Shown: positions 19,113 through 28,552, numbered from the stretch's first letter. The stretch is 64,000 bases of DNA from Pseudomonadota bacterium (GCA_963205265.1 CAUJJI010000023.1:17058-81057), one strand, 5' to 3'. A program made the numbers and translations. Notes: a model not told the origin generated them from the sequence alone.

Positions 19113-19807
19113 ACCGGCAGCCTGCTCCCCGGCCCTGGACCGCGGCAGGCGCCGCCGCGCTGCTGCTGGCCGCTGCGGCGCCGGCCGGCGCTGCGCCGCC
19201 GGCGACGCAGGGCCTCTACTTCCAGCTCATCCGCCAGGCCCGCGCCGACGGACGGCCGCGCGCCGCGCTCGCCTATCTCGACGATTTCGACCGCCGCTAT
19301 CCCGGCGACAACGATGCCAGGGTGCTGCGGATCGACAGCCTGCTCGACCTCGGCGACCTTGCCGAGGCGCAGGCGGTCGCCGCCGGCTTGCCCGCAGTGA
19401 GCGAGGACAGCCCGTCGCGCGCCGCCGTGACCGCCGCCCGCGGCCATGTGCTTGCGGCCACGGGCCACTGGGCCGGCGCCGCCGCCTGCTATCGCGCCGC
19501 CGTGCGCGCGAGCCCGGCCGACGCTCGGCTGCGCAACGCGCTGGGCTATGCGCTGCTGCGGAGCGGCGACCGGCACCAGTCCGCCGAGACCCTGCGCGCC
19601 GCTGCCGACCTCGCACCCGGAGCCGAGGTGATCCGCAACAACCTGCTGCTGGCGCTGACCCTGTCGGGGCGGACGGCTGAGGTCGAAGCCATATTGGCCG
19701 GAAGCGGCGACGACGCCGGCCGCGCCCGTCTGCGCGTGCAACTTTCCAGGCAGGCGGCCGCGATCGCGGGCGAGCGCAAGGCAAGCGGAAGCGAGGCGTC
19801 ATGCTGA
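19109..19807 (+). CDS. tadD: TadD-like TPR protein
   Basis: Signal peptide; TPR-like ARLRNALGYALLRSGDRHQSAETLRAAADLAPGAEVIRNNLLLALTLSG; position in tad operon. Confidence 0.8.
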   Translation: MNRQPAPRPWTAAGAAALLLAAAAPAGAAPPATQGLYFQLIRQARADGRPRAALAYLDDFDRRYPGDNDARVLRIDSLLDLGDLAEAQAVAAGLPAVSEDSPSRAAVTAARGHVLAATGHWAGAAACYRAAVRASPADARLRNALGYALLRSGDRHQSAETLRAAADLAPGAEVIRNNLLLALTLSGRTAEVEAILAGSGDDAGRARLRVQLSRQAAAIAGERKASGSEASC

Positions 19808-21570
19808 GCCGCGCAGCCCTTCTCCTGCGCGACCGGAACGCGGCGGTTGCGCCCATGGTCGCAGTCCTTGCCGGCATGCTGCTGGCCGTCGCCGGCGTGC
19901 TGCTCGACACGGCGCTCTACTACGCGTCCGGCCGCGAGCTGCGCGCCGCGACCGAGGCGGCGGCGCTGGCGGCAGCGATGGTTCCCGACCAGGCCGATGC
20001 GCGGGCGCGCGCCTATCTGTCGCGCAACGGCTTCTCCCCCTCGGTACTGCAATCGGTGGAAGTGGGGCGCTATTGCCCCGACATCGCCGTCGCGCCGCAG
20101 GACCGCTTCGACCCCAGCTTCACCCGCTGCCCCGGCAACGGCCGGGCAACGGCGGTGCGGCTGCGCAGCTCGGCGCCGAGCCGGCGCTTCCTGTCGAGCC
20201 TGCTCGGACCCGCCGACCCGATCCCGCCGCTGTCGGCGACGGCGACGGCGGCGCGCATCGACGAGGCCGGGCTGGGCCTGACATCGGGCATCGTCACCGT
20301 CGGCAATCCGCTGGTCGCCCATGTCAACGGCCTGCTCGGCGCGCTGCTCGGGCGGACTCTCGCACTCGGTTCGGGCGATGTCGCAGCGCTGATGAGCGGA
20401 ACCGTCGATGCCGGGCTGTTCTTCGACCGGTTGGCCGCGCGCGTCGGGGAAACGGGGACCTATTCCGACCTCGTCGCCCGCACCGTGCCGCTGGCGGATA
20501 TCCTAGCCGCCGCTGCCGAATCCGCGCGCGATCCCGGCACGGCGGCAGCGCTGGCCAATGCCGCGGGACAGGTCGGCAGCGGCTACCAGGTGCCGCTTGC
20601 CGGCCTGTTCGGGCTGGGCGTGTGGAAGCACATGCCGGTCGGCGGCTCGGCAGCCAAGCCCGCCTTGCGCGCCGGCCTCAACGCCTACCAGCTGCTCGCC
20701 TTCGCGATCCAGGGCGGCAACGGCGCCGTCGACCTGTCCGATGCCCTCTCGGTCGTCTCGGCCGGCAGCACGCTGCGCATCGCCGGCATCGCCAGGGGAC
20801 CGATGGACCGCCCGCGCTTTTCGTTCGGACCCGCGGGCGAGACCCGTGCCAGCACTGCGGCGCTGCGGTTGCAATTGCTCGTCGCCGTGCCCAACCTCTC
20901 GGTCCTGGGCAATACGGTCGCGGTCAACGCGCTGCCCGTGCTGGTCGATGTCGCCGCCGCCGAGGCCCAGGTCACCGATATCGCCTGCCCCGACACTCCC
21001 GAGCAGGCGCAGGACACCCGCGTGACGGTCCATGCCGCCTCGGGCCTGGTCAACGCCTATGTCGGCTCGGCCCCGGCCAATGCCATGACCAGCCCGATGC
21101 CGCCGATCACGGCCGCCGACATCGGCCAGGTCCGCATCGTCAACCTGCTGTCGCTGGTGACCGTCGATGCCCGCGCCGTCGCGCAGCCGGTGATGGGCGC
21201 GAGCGCCGACCTGGCTTTCGGTCCCGGCGGCCAGGGGCGGATCGGCTCGCCCGAAGACCCCGGGACGCCGGCTAGCGTCGGCAACGGATCGCAGGTCGGC
21301 CCGCTGCTTACTTCGCTGACCGCCAGCCTTGCCGCGCCCAGCGGCCTGCAAGTCCGCATCCTTGGCCTGTGCCTGCCGCTGATCTGCAGCGCCGCCGCCG
21401 ATTCGGTGCGGTCGCAAGTGCTCGGCGCAGTGGTCGCGCCGATCGGCGGACTGGCGGGCAGCGCCGCCGATCCGCTGCTCGACAGCCTGCTGGCCGCGCT
21501 GGGCATCCAGCTCGGCCATGCGACGGTGCGCGTCAGCGGTGCGCGGTGCGGAGTGCCGGTGCTGGTCTGA
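19801..21570 (+). CDS. tadG: TadG-like pilus assembly protein
   Basis: RDRNAAVAPMVAVLAGMLLAVAGVLLDTALYYASGRELRAATEAAALAAAM; 589 aa within tad operon. Confidence 0.82.
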   Translation: MLSRAALLLRDRNAAVAPMVAVLAGMLLAVAGVLLDTALYYASGRELRAATEAAALAAAMVPDQADARARAYLSRNGFSPSVLQSVEVGRYCPDIAVAPQDRFDPSFTRCPGNGRATAVRLRSSAPSRRFLSSLLGPADPIPPLSATATAARIDEAGLGLTSGIVTVGNPLVAHVNGLLGALLGRTLALGSGDVAALMSGTVDAGLFFDRLAARVGETGTYSDLVARTVPLADILAAAAESARDPGTAAALANAAGQVGSGYQVPLAGLFGLGVWKHMPVGGSAAKPALRAGLNAYQLLAFAIQGGNGAVDLSDALSVVSAGSTLRIAGIARGPMDRPRFSFGPAGETRASTAALRLQLLVAVPNLSVLGNTVAVNALPVLVDVAAAEAQVTDIACPDTPEQAQDTRVTVHAASGLVNAYVGSAPANAMTSPMPPITAADIGQVRIVNLLSLVTVDARAVAQPVMGASADLAFGPGGQGRIGSPEDPGTPASVGNGSQVGPLLTSLTASLAAPSGLQVRILGLCLPLICSAAADSVRSQVLGAVVAPIGGLAGSAADPLLDSLLAALGIQLGHATVRVSGARCGVPVLV

Positions 21571-21643
21571 GCTTCGAGACGGCCGGCGCGGCGCCTCCCC
21601 CGCTCCGCCGGCCAACAACATTGGCGGGAGAAGGACGAAAATC

Positions 21644-21820
21644 ATGCTTCAATTCACGCAAAGGCTCATGCGGCGGCTCATCCGCGACGAAAAGGGGCTG
21701 GCGGCAGTCGAATATGCCGTGCTCGGCGGCTTCGTCGTCGCCGCCATCGCCGCGGTCGGCGCCAGTTTCACCACCGAGCTGCAGGCCGCCTTCACCAACC
21801 TCTTTGCCAGCATTCCCTAG
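21644..21820 (+). CDS. flp: Flp/Fap type IVb pilin
   Basis: MLQFTQRLMRRLIRDEKGLAAVEYAVLGGFVVAAIAAVGA; G|LAAVEY Flp motif. Confidence 0.95.
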   Translation: MLQFTQRLMRRLIRDEKGLAAVEYAVLGGFVVAAIAAVGASFTTELQAAFTNLFASIP

Positions 21821-21831
21821 GCGTCGGGACC

Positions 21832-22269
21832 GTGGCCGGGCCCTTGCCGAGAGCGAGCCGGCTCCTGCGCTGCGAGCGGGGTCTCGCGGCGCTGGAGTTC
21901 GTGCTCGTCGCGCCGCCGCTGCTGATGCTCGCTTTCGCGACCATTATCTATGCGCTCTATTTCTCGGTGTTCCTCGGCGTGCGCCAGGCGGCCAGCGAAG
22001 GCGCCCGGTCGGCCATGGCCGGGCTGAGCTCGGCCGAGCGCACGAGCCTGGCGCAAGCCCGCGCGCAGGAAGTGATGGACGGCTACGGCGCCCTGCTGGC
22101 CGGCGGCGAGATCAGCGAGATCAGCGCCCAGCCGGCCGGCGACGGCCTGTTCGAAGTCCGCGTCAGCTACGATCTGTCGGCGAGCCCGATCATGCGCTAC
22201 GCGGGCTTCGTGCCGCTGCCCGGCTCGGTCGTGACCAGTTCGGTGCTGGTCACCAACGGCAGCTACTGA
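21832..22269 (+). CDS. tadE: TadE-like pseudopilin (GTG start)
   Basis: CERGLAALEFVLVAPPLLMLAFATIIYALYFSVFLGVRQAASEGARSAM. Confidence 0.88.
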   Translation: MAGPLPRASRLLRCERGLAALEFVLVAPPLLMLAFATIIYALYFSVFLGVRQAASEGARSAMAGLSSAERTSLAQARAQEVMDGYGALLAGGEISEISAQPAGDGLFEVRVSYDLSASPIMRYAGFVPLPGSVVTSSVLVTNGSY

Positions 22270-23249
22270 TCCTCCCGCGCGGCCAGGAGCGTGGCGCGCA
22301 GGGCCGACAGGAGCGCGTCGATATCGGCGTCCTCGGCAAGGGCTAGGTCGATCAGCAGCGCTCCGCCGCGGCCGGGCCGGACCTGTCCGACACGCGTACC
22401 GCCCGCCACGACGGCATGGTCGCGCGGCAAGCCTGCTGCCGCATCCCTGAGCCGCGCCAGCACCGTCGCCGCCGAAAGCAGCTGGCCGCCGTCCCGCGCC
22501 AGCGCCTGCTGCTCGCCGCCGATGTCGCGCGCCGCGGCAAGCAGCCGCTCGCCGGCATCGGCGCGGCGTAGCAGCGGCGTGAGCACTTCCGAATGGCGGA
22601 CGCGGATCTCTTCGCGCGTGGCGAAGGCATCGACCACTTCGACGGGCAGCTGCGCCAGGGAGAGCAGCCGGCTGAACTGGCTGTTCGACAGGCCCAGTGC
22701 CTCGGCCATGCGCGTCTGGACGCCGCCGTAGAAGCGGTCGAGCGCGGCCTGGTAGCTGCGCGCGCGGTCGAGTTCGGCGATGTCCTCGCGCTCGCGATTC
22801 TCGATGTCGGCCAGCCGAAATGCCTCCTCGTCGCTAAGCGCGACGGCCAGCGCCTTCAGCCGCAGTTCGGGGCGGCCGTTGTGATTGAGCCAGTCGACTG
22901 CGAAATGCCGGCGCCCGCCGACCAGCAGCTCCCACGGCTGTGCCGAGCCCGGTGGATTGGCGCGCACCAGCACGGGGATGCGGTTGCCGCCCGCGTCCGC
23001 GATCGAGTCGATCAGGGCGCGGCAGCTTTCGGCGCTGTGGGCGGGCCGGCCGCGCGGATCGCCGCTCCAGGCCGAGCAATCGCCCGGCCGCAGCCGGATC
23101 GTCTCTCCTTCGGCGCCGCTGCCGCCACGGACGAGACCGGCCAGGCGCCGGTCCAGCCGGACGAGAAGCCGGTGATGTTCGGCCCCCGGCCCGTCCCGCC
23201 CGCCGGCGTGGGCCAGGCCGGCCAGCATGTCCCGCACAAATCCCGCCAT
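22263..23249 (-). CDS. Orphan ParB/RepB-like partition protein
   Basis: LVGGRRHFAVDWLN, DIENREREDIAELDRARSYQAALDRFYGGVQTRMAEALGLSNSQFSRLLSLAQLP (ENxxR box plus HTH). Confidence 0.85.
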   Translation of the reverse strand: MAGFVRDMLAGLAHAGGRDGPGAEHHRLLVRLDRRLAGLVRGGSGAEGETIRLRPGDCSAWSGDPRGRPAHSAESCRALIDSIADAGGNRIPVLVRANPPGSAQPWELLVGGRRHFAVDWLNHNGRPELRLKALAVALSDEEAFRLADIENREREDIAELDRARSYQAALDRFYGGVQTRMAEALGLSNSQFSRLLSLAQLPVEVVDAFATREEIRVRHSEVLTPLLRRADAGERLLAAARDIGGEQQALARDGGQLLSAATVLARLRDAAAGLPRDHAVVAGGTRVGQVRPGRGGALLIDLALAEDADIDALLSALRATLLAAREDQ

Positions 23250-23339
23250 CGCCGGTCTCCCAAGTCGCTCGGTCGCGCCGGACTAGGGCAGCGTGGGGCC
23301 GCGATCCAAGGCGAACCACCTCCATTCCGGAGATGAAGC

Positions 23340-23849
23340 CTACGGCCGGAGGGACGCGACCAGGCCGCCGATCGCGGGAGCCAGGGCGACGCTCGTCCCC
23401 ACTGCGATCGCCAGGCCATAGGGGACCGGCCGGACCGGCGCGCGTCGCAGCCGTGCGGCGAGCCAGGCGGCCAGGCCCATCGCGGCACCGCACAGCGCGG
23501 TGGAAAGCAGCATGGGCACGATCTCGCCCGGCGGCAGCCACAGCGCTAGAGCGGCGATCAGCTTGACGTCGCCCCCGCCGAGCAGGCGCAGGCCGAACGG
23601 CACGACCAGCGGCAGCGCGACGACCAGGGCCAGCGCCAGCTGCCGGCCCAGCACGGCGGCCGGGTCGGGCGCCAGGCCGCTCCACCATGGCACTGCCAGC
23701 AGCGCGACGGCCAGACAGGTCCGGTTGGAGATCCGGCGACGGGCCAGGTCGCTATGGACCGCGCGCGCCAGCAGCAGCGCCAGGCCCAGAGCCGCCGCGG
23801 CCGCGAGCCAGACCTGCGCTTCGCCCACCTGCGCTCCCGACGCAAGCAT
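23340..23849 (-). CDS. cpaA: A24 prepilin peptidase CpaA/TadV
   Basis: HSDLARRRISNRTCLAVALLA and LLGGGDVKLIAALALWLPP (GxGD). Confidence 0.92.
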   Translation of the reverse strand: MLASGAQVGEAQVWLAAAAALGLALLLARAVHSDLARRRISNRTCLAVALLAVPWWSGLAPDPAAVLGRQLALALVVALPLVVPFGLRLLGGGDVKLIAALALWLPPGEIVPMLLSTALCGAAMGLAAWLAARLRRAPVRPVPYGLAIAVGTSVALAPAIGGLVASLRP

Positions 23850-23852
23850 GGC

Positions 23853-24413
23853 TCAGCGCCAGCGCGGGCCTTCGACCCAGGTGACCAGGCTGCGCCTGAT
23901 GCCGGCGGTGACCGGCAGCACGCGATGCTGCAGGAAGGACGGGAAGACCAGGATCGATCCGAGCGGCATGAACGCCGCCGCGGGACTCGGCAGGCCGAAG
24001 AATTCGAACTGCCCGCCGGCATAGTCGGCCGGGTCGGAAAGCTGCAGCACCAGCGACAGCTTGCGATCGAACGGCCGCGGCGATTCCAGCCAGACGTCCT
24101 GGTGCCAGCCGTACTGGCCCTCGGCCGCAGCGTGGTACTCGGTGAACTGCAATTCATAGGGTGCGACGATCTCGGCCCCGAAATTCGTCCGGTTGGACGA
24201 GGCGACGAACTGCATAAGCCGGTCGACCAGCGCGCGCTCGGTGCCGGCATCCAGCCAGCGCACCATCGACGAGCGGAACGAAGGATCGGTGCGGGCGGTG
24301 TCGGCGAAGCCGACGGTCGCCGGCTGGCAGACGTAGAGTTCTGCCCGCGCGACGATGGCGTCGCATTCGCCGGCCGAAAGCGCGGCGGTCCAGACTTCCC
24401 AGGCGTTGTTCAT
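23853..24413 (-). CDS. 2OG-Fe(II) oxygenase, PKHD/prolyl-hydroxylase-like
   Basis: GWHQDVW (HxD) ... FLQHRVLPVTAGIRRSLV (H..R); 3 nt gap to cpaA. Confidence 0.9.
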   Translation of the reverse strand: MNNAWEVWTAALSAGECDAIVARAELYVCQPATVGFADTARTDPSFRSSMVRWLDAGTERALVDRLMQFVASSNRTNFGAEIVAPYELQFTEYHAAAEGQYGWHQDVWLESPRPFDRKLSLVLQLSDPADYAGGQFEFFGLPSPAAAFMPLGSILVFPSFLQHRVLPVTAGIRRSLVTWVEGPRWR

Positions 24414-24450
24414 CGCGCCCTCCCGCCATCTGCGGATCGGCAGGGCCGCA

Positions 24451-26112
24451 TCAGAATGTCCGCCCGATCGCCAGGAGGAGACGGGGCGCGGCGCCGCGGT
24501 CCCGCCGCGGTCGCCTGAGCGGGACTGCCAGCTGGGCGCTCGCATGCCAGCCGCCGGCGGCGAGGCGAAGCCCTCCCCCCGCCGATGCCAGCGCGTAGTT
24601 CCGGGGCGGCAGGCGAAAGTCCGGACGGGCGGCAACGTGGCCGAGGCCGCCGTCGGCATAGGCGAACAGCAACAGGCGCGGGACCTTGCCCTGCGCCGGC
24701 AATTGCCGGGACAGCTCGAGGCTGCCGGCGATGCCCTTGTCGGCAGTGACGTCGCCGGCGCGGAAAGCGAGGCCGGCACCGCTGCCGCCGAGCGAGAAGC
24801 GCTCGGTCACCGGCAGCCGGCTGGACGAATACTGCGCCTTGACCGCCAGCTTCGCGACGAGCTTTGCCGAGACGCTGCGGGCGGCGACGGCCTGGACGTC
24901 GAGCTTGCCGAAGCGCACCTCGGAAAAGCCGGCGAACGGCCGCGCCCCCAGCACGTCGAGGCCCCGGCTGAAGACTGCCGAGGCGGCGTAGCCGGTCTTC
25001 TCGTCGACTCGCGACCACGATGCGGCAAGGCGCAGCGCGCGCGAGCGGTAGTCGCCGAACCGGACGTCGAGGAAGTAGTTGCTGCTGTCGACCCCATCCA
25101 GCGAAAGGCTCAGCGACAGGTTGCTGCGGGCGGAGCGGACGAGCGGGTAGCTGGCGGTGACGCCGGCCAGCCTCGCGCGGCCGCGCAGGTTCGAATCGCG
25201 CGTGCGCGTGCGCAAATGCGCGAGGCTGCCGGTCAGGCGCAGGCCGTCGCTGCCGATCGGCGTGCCGTGGCTGGCCGAATAGAACTGGTAGCGATCGGGA
25301 TGGAACGGCAGGTAGGCCGAAAGCCGGGTCGTGTCGGCTTCGCGCAGCAGGCCGTTGACCGTGACCGCAAGCTGCGCCTGCACGCCGCTCGCCACATTGC
25401 TGATCCCATTGTTGTCGAGCGTGACGCCGACTTCCAGCTGCTTGCGGCGGCTGGTGAGATCGAGCGCCAGTGCGCCGGCCGGATCGAGCTGCCGCACCTG
25501 CGCGTCGAGCGACTGCCCGGGAACGTCGCGCAGCAGCGCCAGCTTGCGCTCGAGGCTGGACCGGCGCAGCGGCCGCTCGCGCATCAGCTGCTCCATGTCG
25601 GCGGCGATGAGCCGGGTCGGCGTGCTGCGCGTGATGTTCGTCAGGCGATAGTCGGCCAGCCGCCCCTCGACCACCCGCAAGGTCAGCACCCCGCCGCTCG
25701 GCACCTGGGCGGGAATGGAGACCGCATAGTAGGCGATTCCGCCGGCCGCATGGGCGGCGGCGGCCGACCGGGCCACGGCCTGCAGCGTCTCGGCCGTCAG
25801 CGGCCGGCCGAGGAAGGGGCGCAGCGCATCGTCGAGCACCGCGGCGGGCAGGGACGATCCTTCGTAGCGGAAGCCGCGGAGCGTGACTTCCGCCGCCGGT
25901 CGTGCGGCCACTTCGGCCGCGCCCTTGCCGGTCCGGGGCGGCGGTGCATCCGGGATGACGGGAGCGACGCGGTCGGCCCGGTCACGGTCGATCGTCGGCG
26001 TGCCGGGCGGCGCGGCGGCAGCGGCCGTAGCGGCTGCGGCAAGCCAGGCGAGGGCCAAGGTCCGGGCCCATCGCCCACCCCGATGACTGTCGAATAGCGT
26101 CCGCAAGATCAT
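24451..26112 (-). CDS. ShlB/FhaC/HecB (TpsB) family outer-membrane transporter
   Basis: Signal peptide, POTRA-like VTLRGFRYEGSSLPAAVLDDALRPFLGRPLTAETLQAV, RVVEGRLADYRLTN, C-terminal beta-barrel ending in F. Confidence 0.88.
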   Translation of the reverse strand: MILRTLFDSHRGGRWARTLALAWLAAAATAAAAAPPGTPTIDRDRADRVAPVIPDAPPPRTGKGAAEVAARPAAEVTLRGFRYEGSSLPAAVLDDALRPFLGRPLTAETLQAVARSAAAAHAAGGIAYYAVSIPAQVPSGGVLTLRVVEGRLADYRLTNITRSTPTRLIAADMEQLMRERPLRRSSLERKLALLRDVPGQSLDAQVRQLDPAGALALDLTSRRKQLEVGVTLDNNGISNVASGVQAQLAVTVNGLLREADTTRLSAYLPFHPDRYQFYSASHGTPIGSDGLRLTGSLAHLRTRTRDSNLRGRARLAGVTASYPLVRSARSNLSLSLSLDGVDSSNYFLDVRFGDYRSRALRLAASWSRVDEKTGYAASAVFSRGLDVLGARPFAGFSEVRFGKLDVQAVAARSVSAKLVAKLAVKAQYSSSRLPVTERFSLGGSGAGLAFRAGDVTADKGIAGSLELSRQLPAQGKVPRLLLFAYADGGLGHVAARPDFRLPPRNYALASAGGGLRLAAGGWHASAQLAVPLRRPRRDRGAAPRLLLAIGRTF

Positions 26113-26236
26113 GGCCCTCGCCGCAGGGCCGCTGCCGTCCAGCCGGCGGCGTCCCGTCGGCGCCCGTGACTAGCGCGCCGGCCGGGCGGTTCATCCGCAA
26201 CTAGGTCCGGATCGGTTGTTTAAGCGGCCGGCGCGG

Positions 26237-28552
26237 TTACTTGCCCGGCAGGACGAAGGCAGTGATCGCCCCGAAGCTGGCCCCGCCCCTGGCCGGCGCT
26301 TCGGAGGCGACGACGACGAACTGCCTTCCGCTGCGGCTCGACCGGTAGGTCATCGGCCGCGTCGCCGAAATGCCGGGCAGGTCGGCTTCGAACAGCAGCT
26401 TGCCCGTATCGCTGTCGAAAGCGCGGAAGGCGTGGTCCTGCGAAGAGCCGACGAAGACCAGGCCGCCCGCGGTCGCCATGCTGCCGCCGAAGGTCGGCGT
26501 GCCGATGGTGAAGGGAAGGTGCGACGGCATCCGCATCGGCCCGAGGTCGCGCGCGCTGCCGAGCGGGCGGCTCCAGGCAAGCTTGCCGGTGGTCAGGTCG
26601 ACGGCGTTGATCAGCCCGTGCGGCGGCGCCTGGCAGGGTACGCCCAGCGGCGACAGGAACGGCTTGATGTCGGCGGCGAAAGGCGTCCCCTCCTGCGGCA
26701 CCAGGCCGCCGAGGTTGGAAGCCGGATCGGGCTTGAGCCTGCGCGCCGCCGGGTCCGTGCGCGGCACCAGACGGATGTAGTTGACGATGCGGTTCGACAC
26801 CAGGAAAGCCAATTGCCGCCCGCCGTCGATCGTCGCGCTGCCCCAGTTGACCCCGCCGATATAGCCGGGGTCCTGGATGCTGTAGGTGATCCCCGGCGGG
26901 GTCAGCGAACCTTCGTAGCGCGCCTCGCGGAACCTGATCCGGCACCACAGCTGGTCGAGCGCGCTGATGCCCCACATCCGGCTCTCGGTCAGCGGCGGGC
27001 CGCCGAGGTCGGGCATGCCGGTCGACCACGGCTGGGTCGGGGAAAGCTTCTCCACCGCCCCGGCCTGGGGCGCCGGCTTCTCGACGACCGGGAAGATCGG
27101 GCGGCCGGTGCGGCGGTCGAGCACGAACAGCTGGCCGCGCTTGGTCGGCTGCAGCAGCGCCGGGACGACGCCCTTGTCGCTGCGCAGGTCGAAGACCACC
27201 GGCTGCGAGGCGACGTCGTAGTCCCAGACGTCGTAATGCGTCGTCTGGAACGACCAGCGCGGTGCGCCGGTGGCGGCGTCGAGCGCGACGACCGAGCTGG
27301 CGTAGCGGTTGCTTTCGGCCGAGCGGTGGCCGCCCCAGTAGTCGGGCGTGGCATTGCCGGTCGGCACGAAGACCAGGCCCAGCGCCTCGTCGGCGCTGAT
27401 CGGGCCCCAGACGTTGGGCGTGCCCGAGACGAAGGTCTGGCCCGCTTCCGGGGCGCCGGTGCGGCCGGGATTGCCCGGGTCCCAGGCCCAGGAAAGCTTG
27501 CCGGTGGCCGCGTCGTAGGCACGGACCACGCCCGAGGGCTCGCCGGCATGCTGGCCGTCGGCGATGGCGCCGCCGAAGATCAGCTTGCCGCCGACCACGG
27601 TGGGCGCCGAGCTCACGCGGTAGTAGCCGGGGCCGCGCGCCGCGATCCCCTGCATCAGGTCGACCACGCCGTCGCTGCCGAAGCCCGGGCAGGGCCTGCC
27701 GCTTTCCGCGTCGACGGCGTAGAGCTTGCCCGCCCCCGCCGTATAGACGCGGGCGGCGCAGAAGCCGCTCGCCCCCGGCAGGGCATAGTGGGCGACGCCG
27801 CGGCACTTGATCGAATAGAGGCCCTCGCCCTTCTCGCCCGAGCGGAAATGCCAGCGGACCTTGCCGGTCTCCGGGTCGAGGTCGAGGATGTCGTTGAACG
27901 CCGTGCAGATGTAGAGATGGTCGCCGACCTTCAGCGGCTGCACCTGGTTCTGGCCGAGCGGCCTGGCCGGCATCGGCCCGACCGGCCGGGTCCAGGCGAC
28001 CTGCAGGCGCCCGGCATTGCCGCGGTCGATGTCTGCCAGCGGCGAGAAATGCGTGCCGGCGAGGCCGTTGCCGAAGTGCGGCCAGTCGCCCGGGGCCGCC
28101 GCCTGGGCAATCGCCCCGCGCGCCGGCGCGGCGACGGGCCGGAATCCCGAGTTCGCCCAGACCACTGCCACCAGCGCCACCGCGGCGGTCGTCGTCGCCA
28201 GCCCGGCGACGCGATCGAGGCGGTTCCTGCCGAACAGCCCGCCCAGCAGGAACGGCAGGCCGAGCACGAAAGGCGAGATCAGCCGCGGCGCCAGGGCCCA
28301 GCCGTCGAGCCCGGCTTCGGCGAGGCTCCAGGCGAGCGTCGCCGCCAGCAGCGCGAGGTAGATCGCCGCGCCCGTCCGCCGGCGTCCGGCCAGCACCGCC
28401 AGCCCGGCTGCGAGCGTGGCGAGGCCGGCCGGCAGGTAGTACCACGACCCGCCCAGCGCGATCAGCTCCGTCCCGCCCAGCGCCAGTGCGCCGCCGACGA
28501 CGACAAGGCACAGCCCATAGACGATGCGGCCGAGCAGGCCTGCTGCTTTCAC
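26237..28552 (-). CDS. gcd: Membrane-bound PQQ-dependent dehydrogenase, glucose/quinate/shikimate family (GTG start)
   Basis: N-terminal TM segments; DWPHFGNGLAGTHFSPLADID, WGPISADEALGLVFVPTGNATPDYWGG, GGVNWGSATIDGGRQLAFLVSN. Confidence 0.93.
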   Translation of the reverse strand: MKAAGLLGRIVYGLCLVVVGGALALGGTELIALGGSWYYLPAGLATLAAGLAVLAGRRRTGAAIYLALLAATLAWSLAEAGLDGWALAPRLISPFVLGLPFLLGGLFGRNRLDRVAGLATTTAAVALVAVVWANSGFRPVAAPARGAIAQAAAPGDWPHFGNGLAGTHFSPLADIDRGNAGRLQVAWTRPVGPMPARPLGQNQVQPLKVGDHLYICTAFNDILDLDPETGKVRWHFRSGEKGEGLYSIKCRGVAHYALPGASGFCAARVYTAGAGKLYAVDAESGRPCPGFGSDGVVDLMQGIAARGPGYYRVSSAPTVVGGKLIFGGAIADGQHAGEPSGVVRAYDAATGKLSWAWDPGNPGRTGAPEAGQTFVSGTPNVWGPISADEALGLVFVPTGNATPDYWGGHRSAESNRYASSVVALDAATGAPRWSFQTTHYDVWDYDVASQPVVFDLRSDKGVVPALLQPTKRGQLFVLDRRTGRPIFPVVEKPAPQAGAVEKLSPTQPWSTGMPDLGGPPLTESRMWGISALDQLWCRIRFREARYEGSLTPPGITYSIQDPGYIGGVNWGSATIDGGRQLAFLVSNRIVNYIRLVPRTDPAARRLKPDPASNLGGLVPQEGTPFAADIKPFLSPLGVPCQAPPHGLINAVDLTTGKLAWSRPLGSARDLGPMRMPSHLPFTIGTPTFGGSMATAGGLVFVGSSQDHAFRAFDSDTGKLLFEADLPGISATRPMTYRSSRSGRQFVVVASEAPARGGASFGAITAFVLPGK

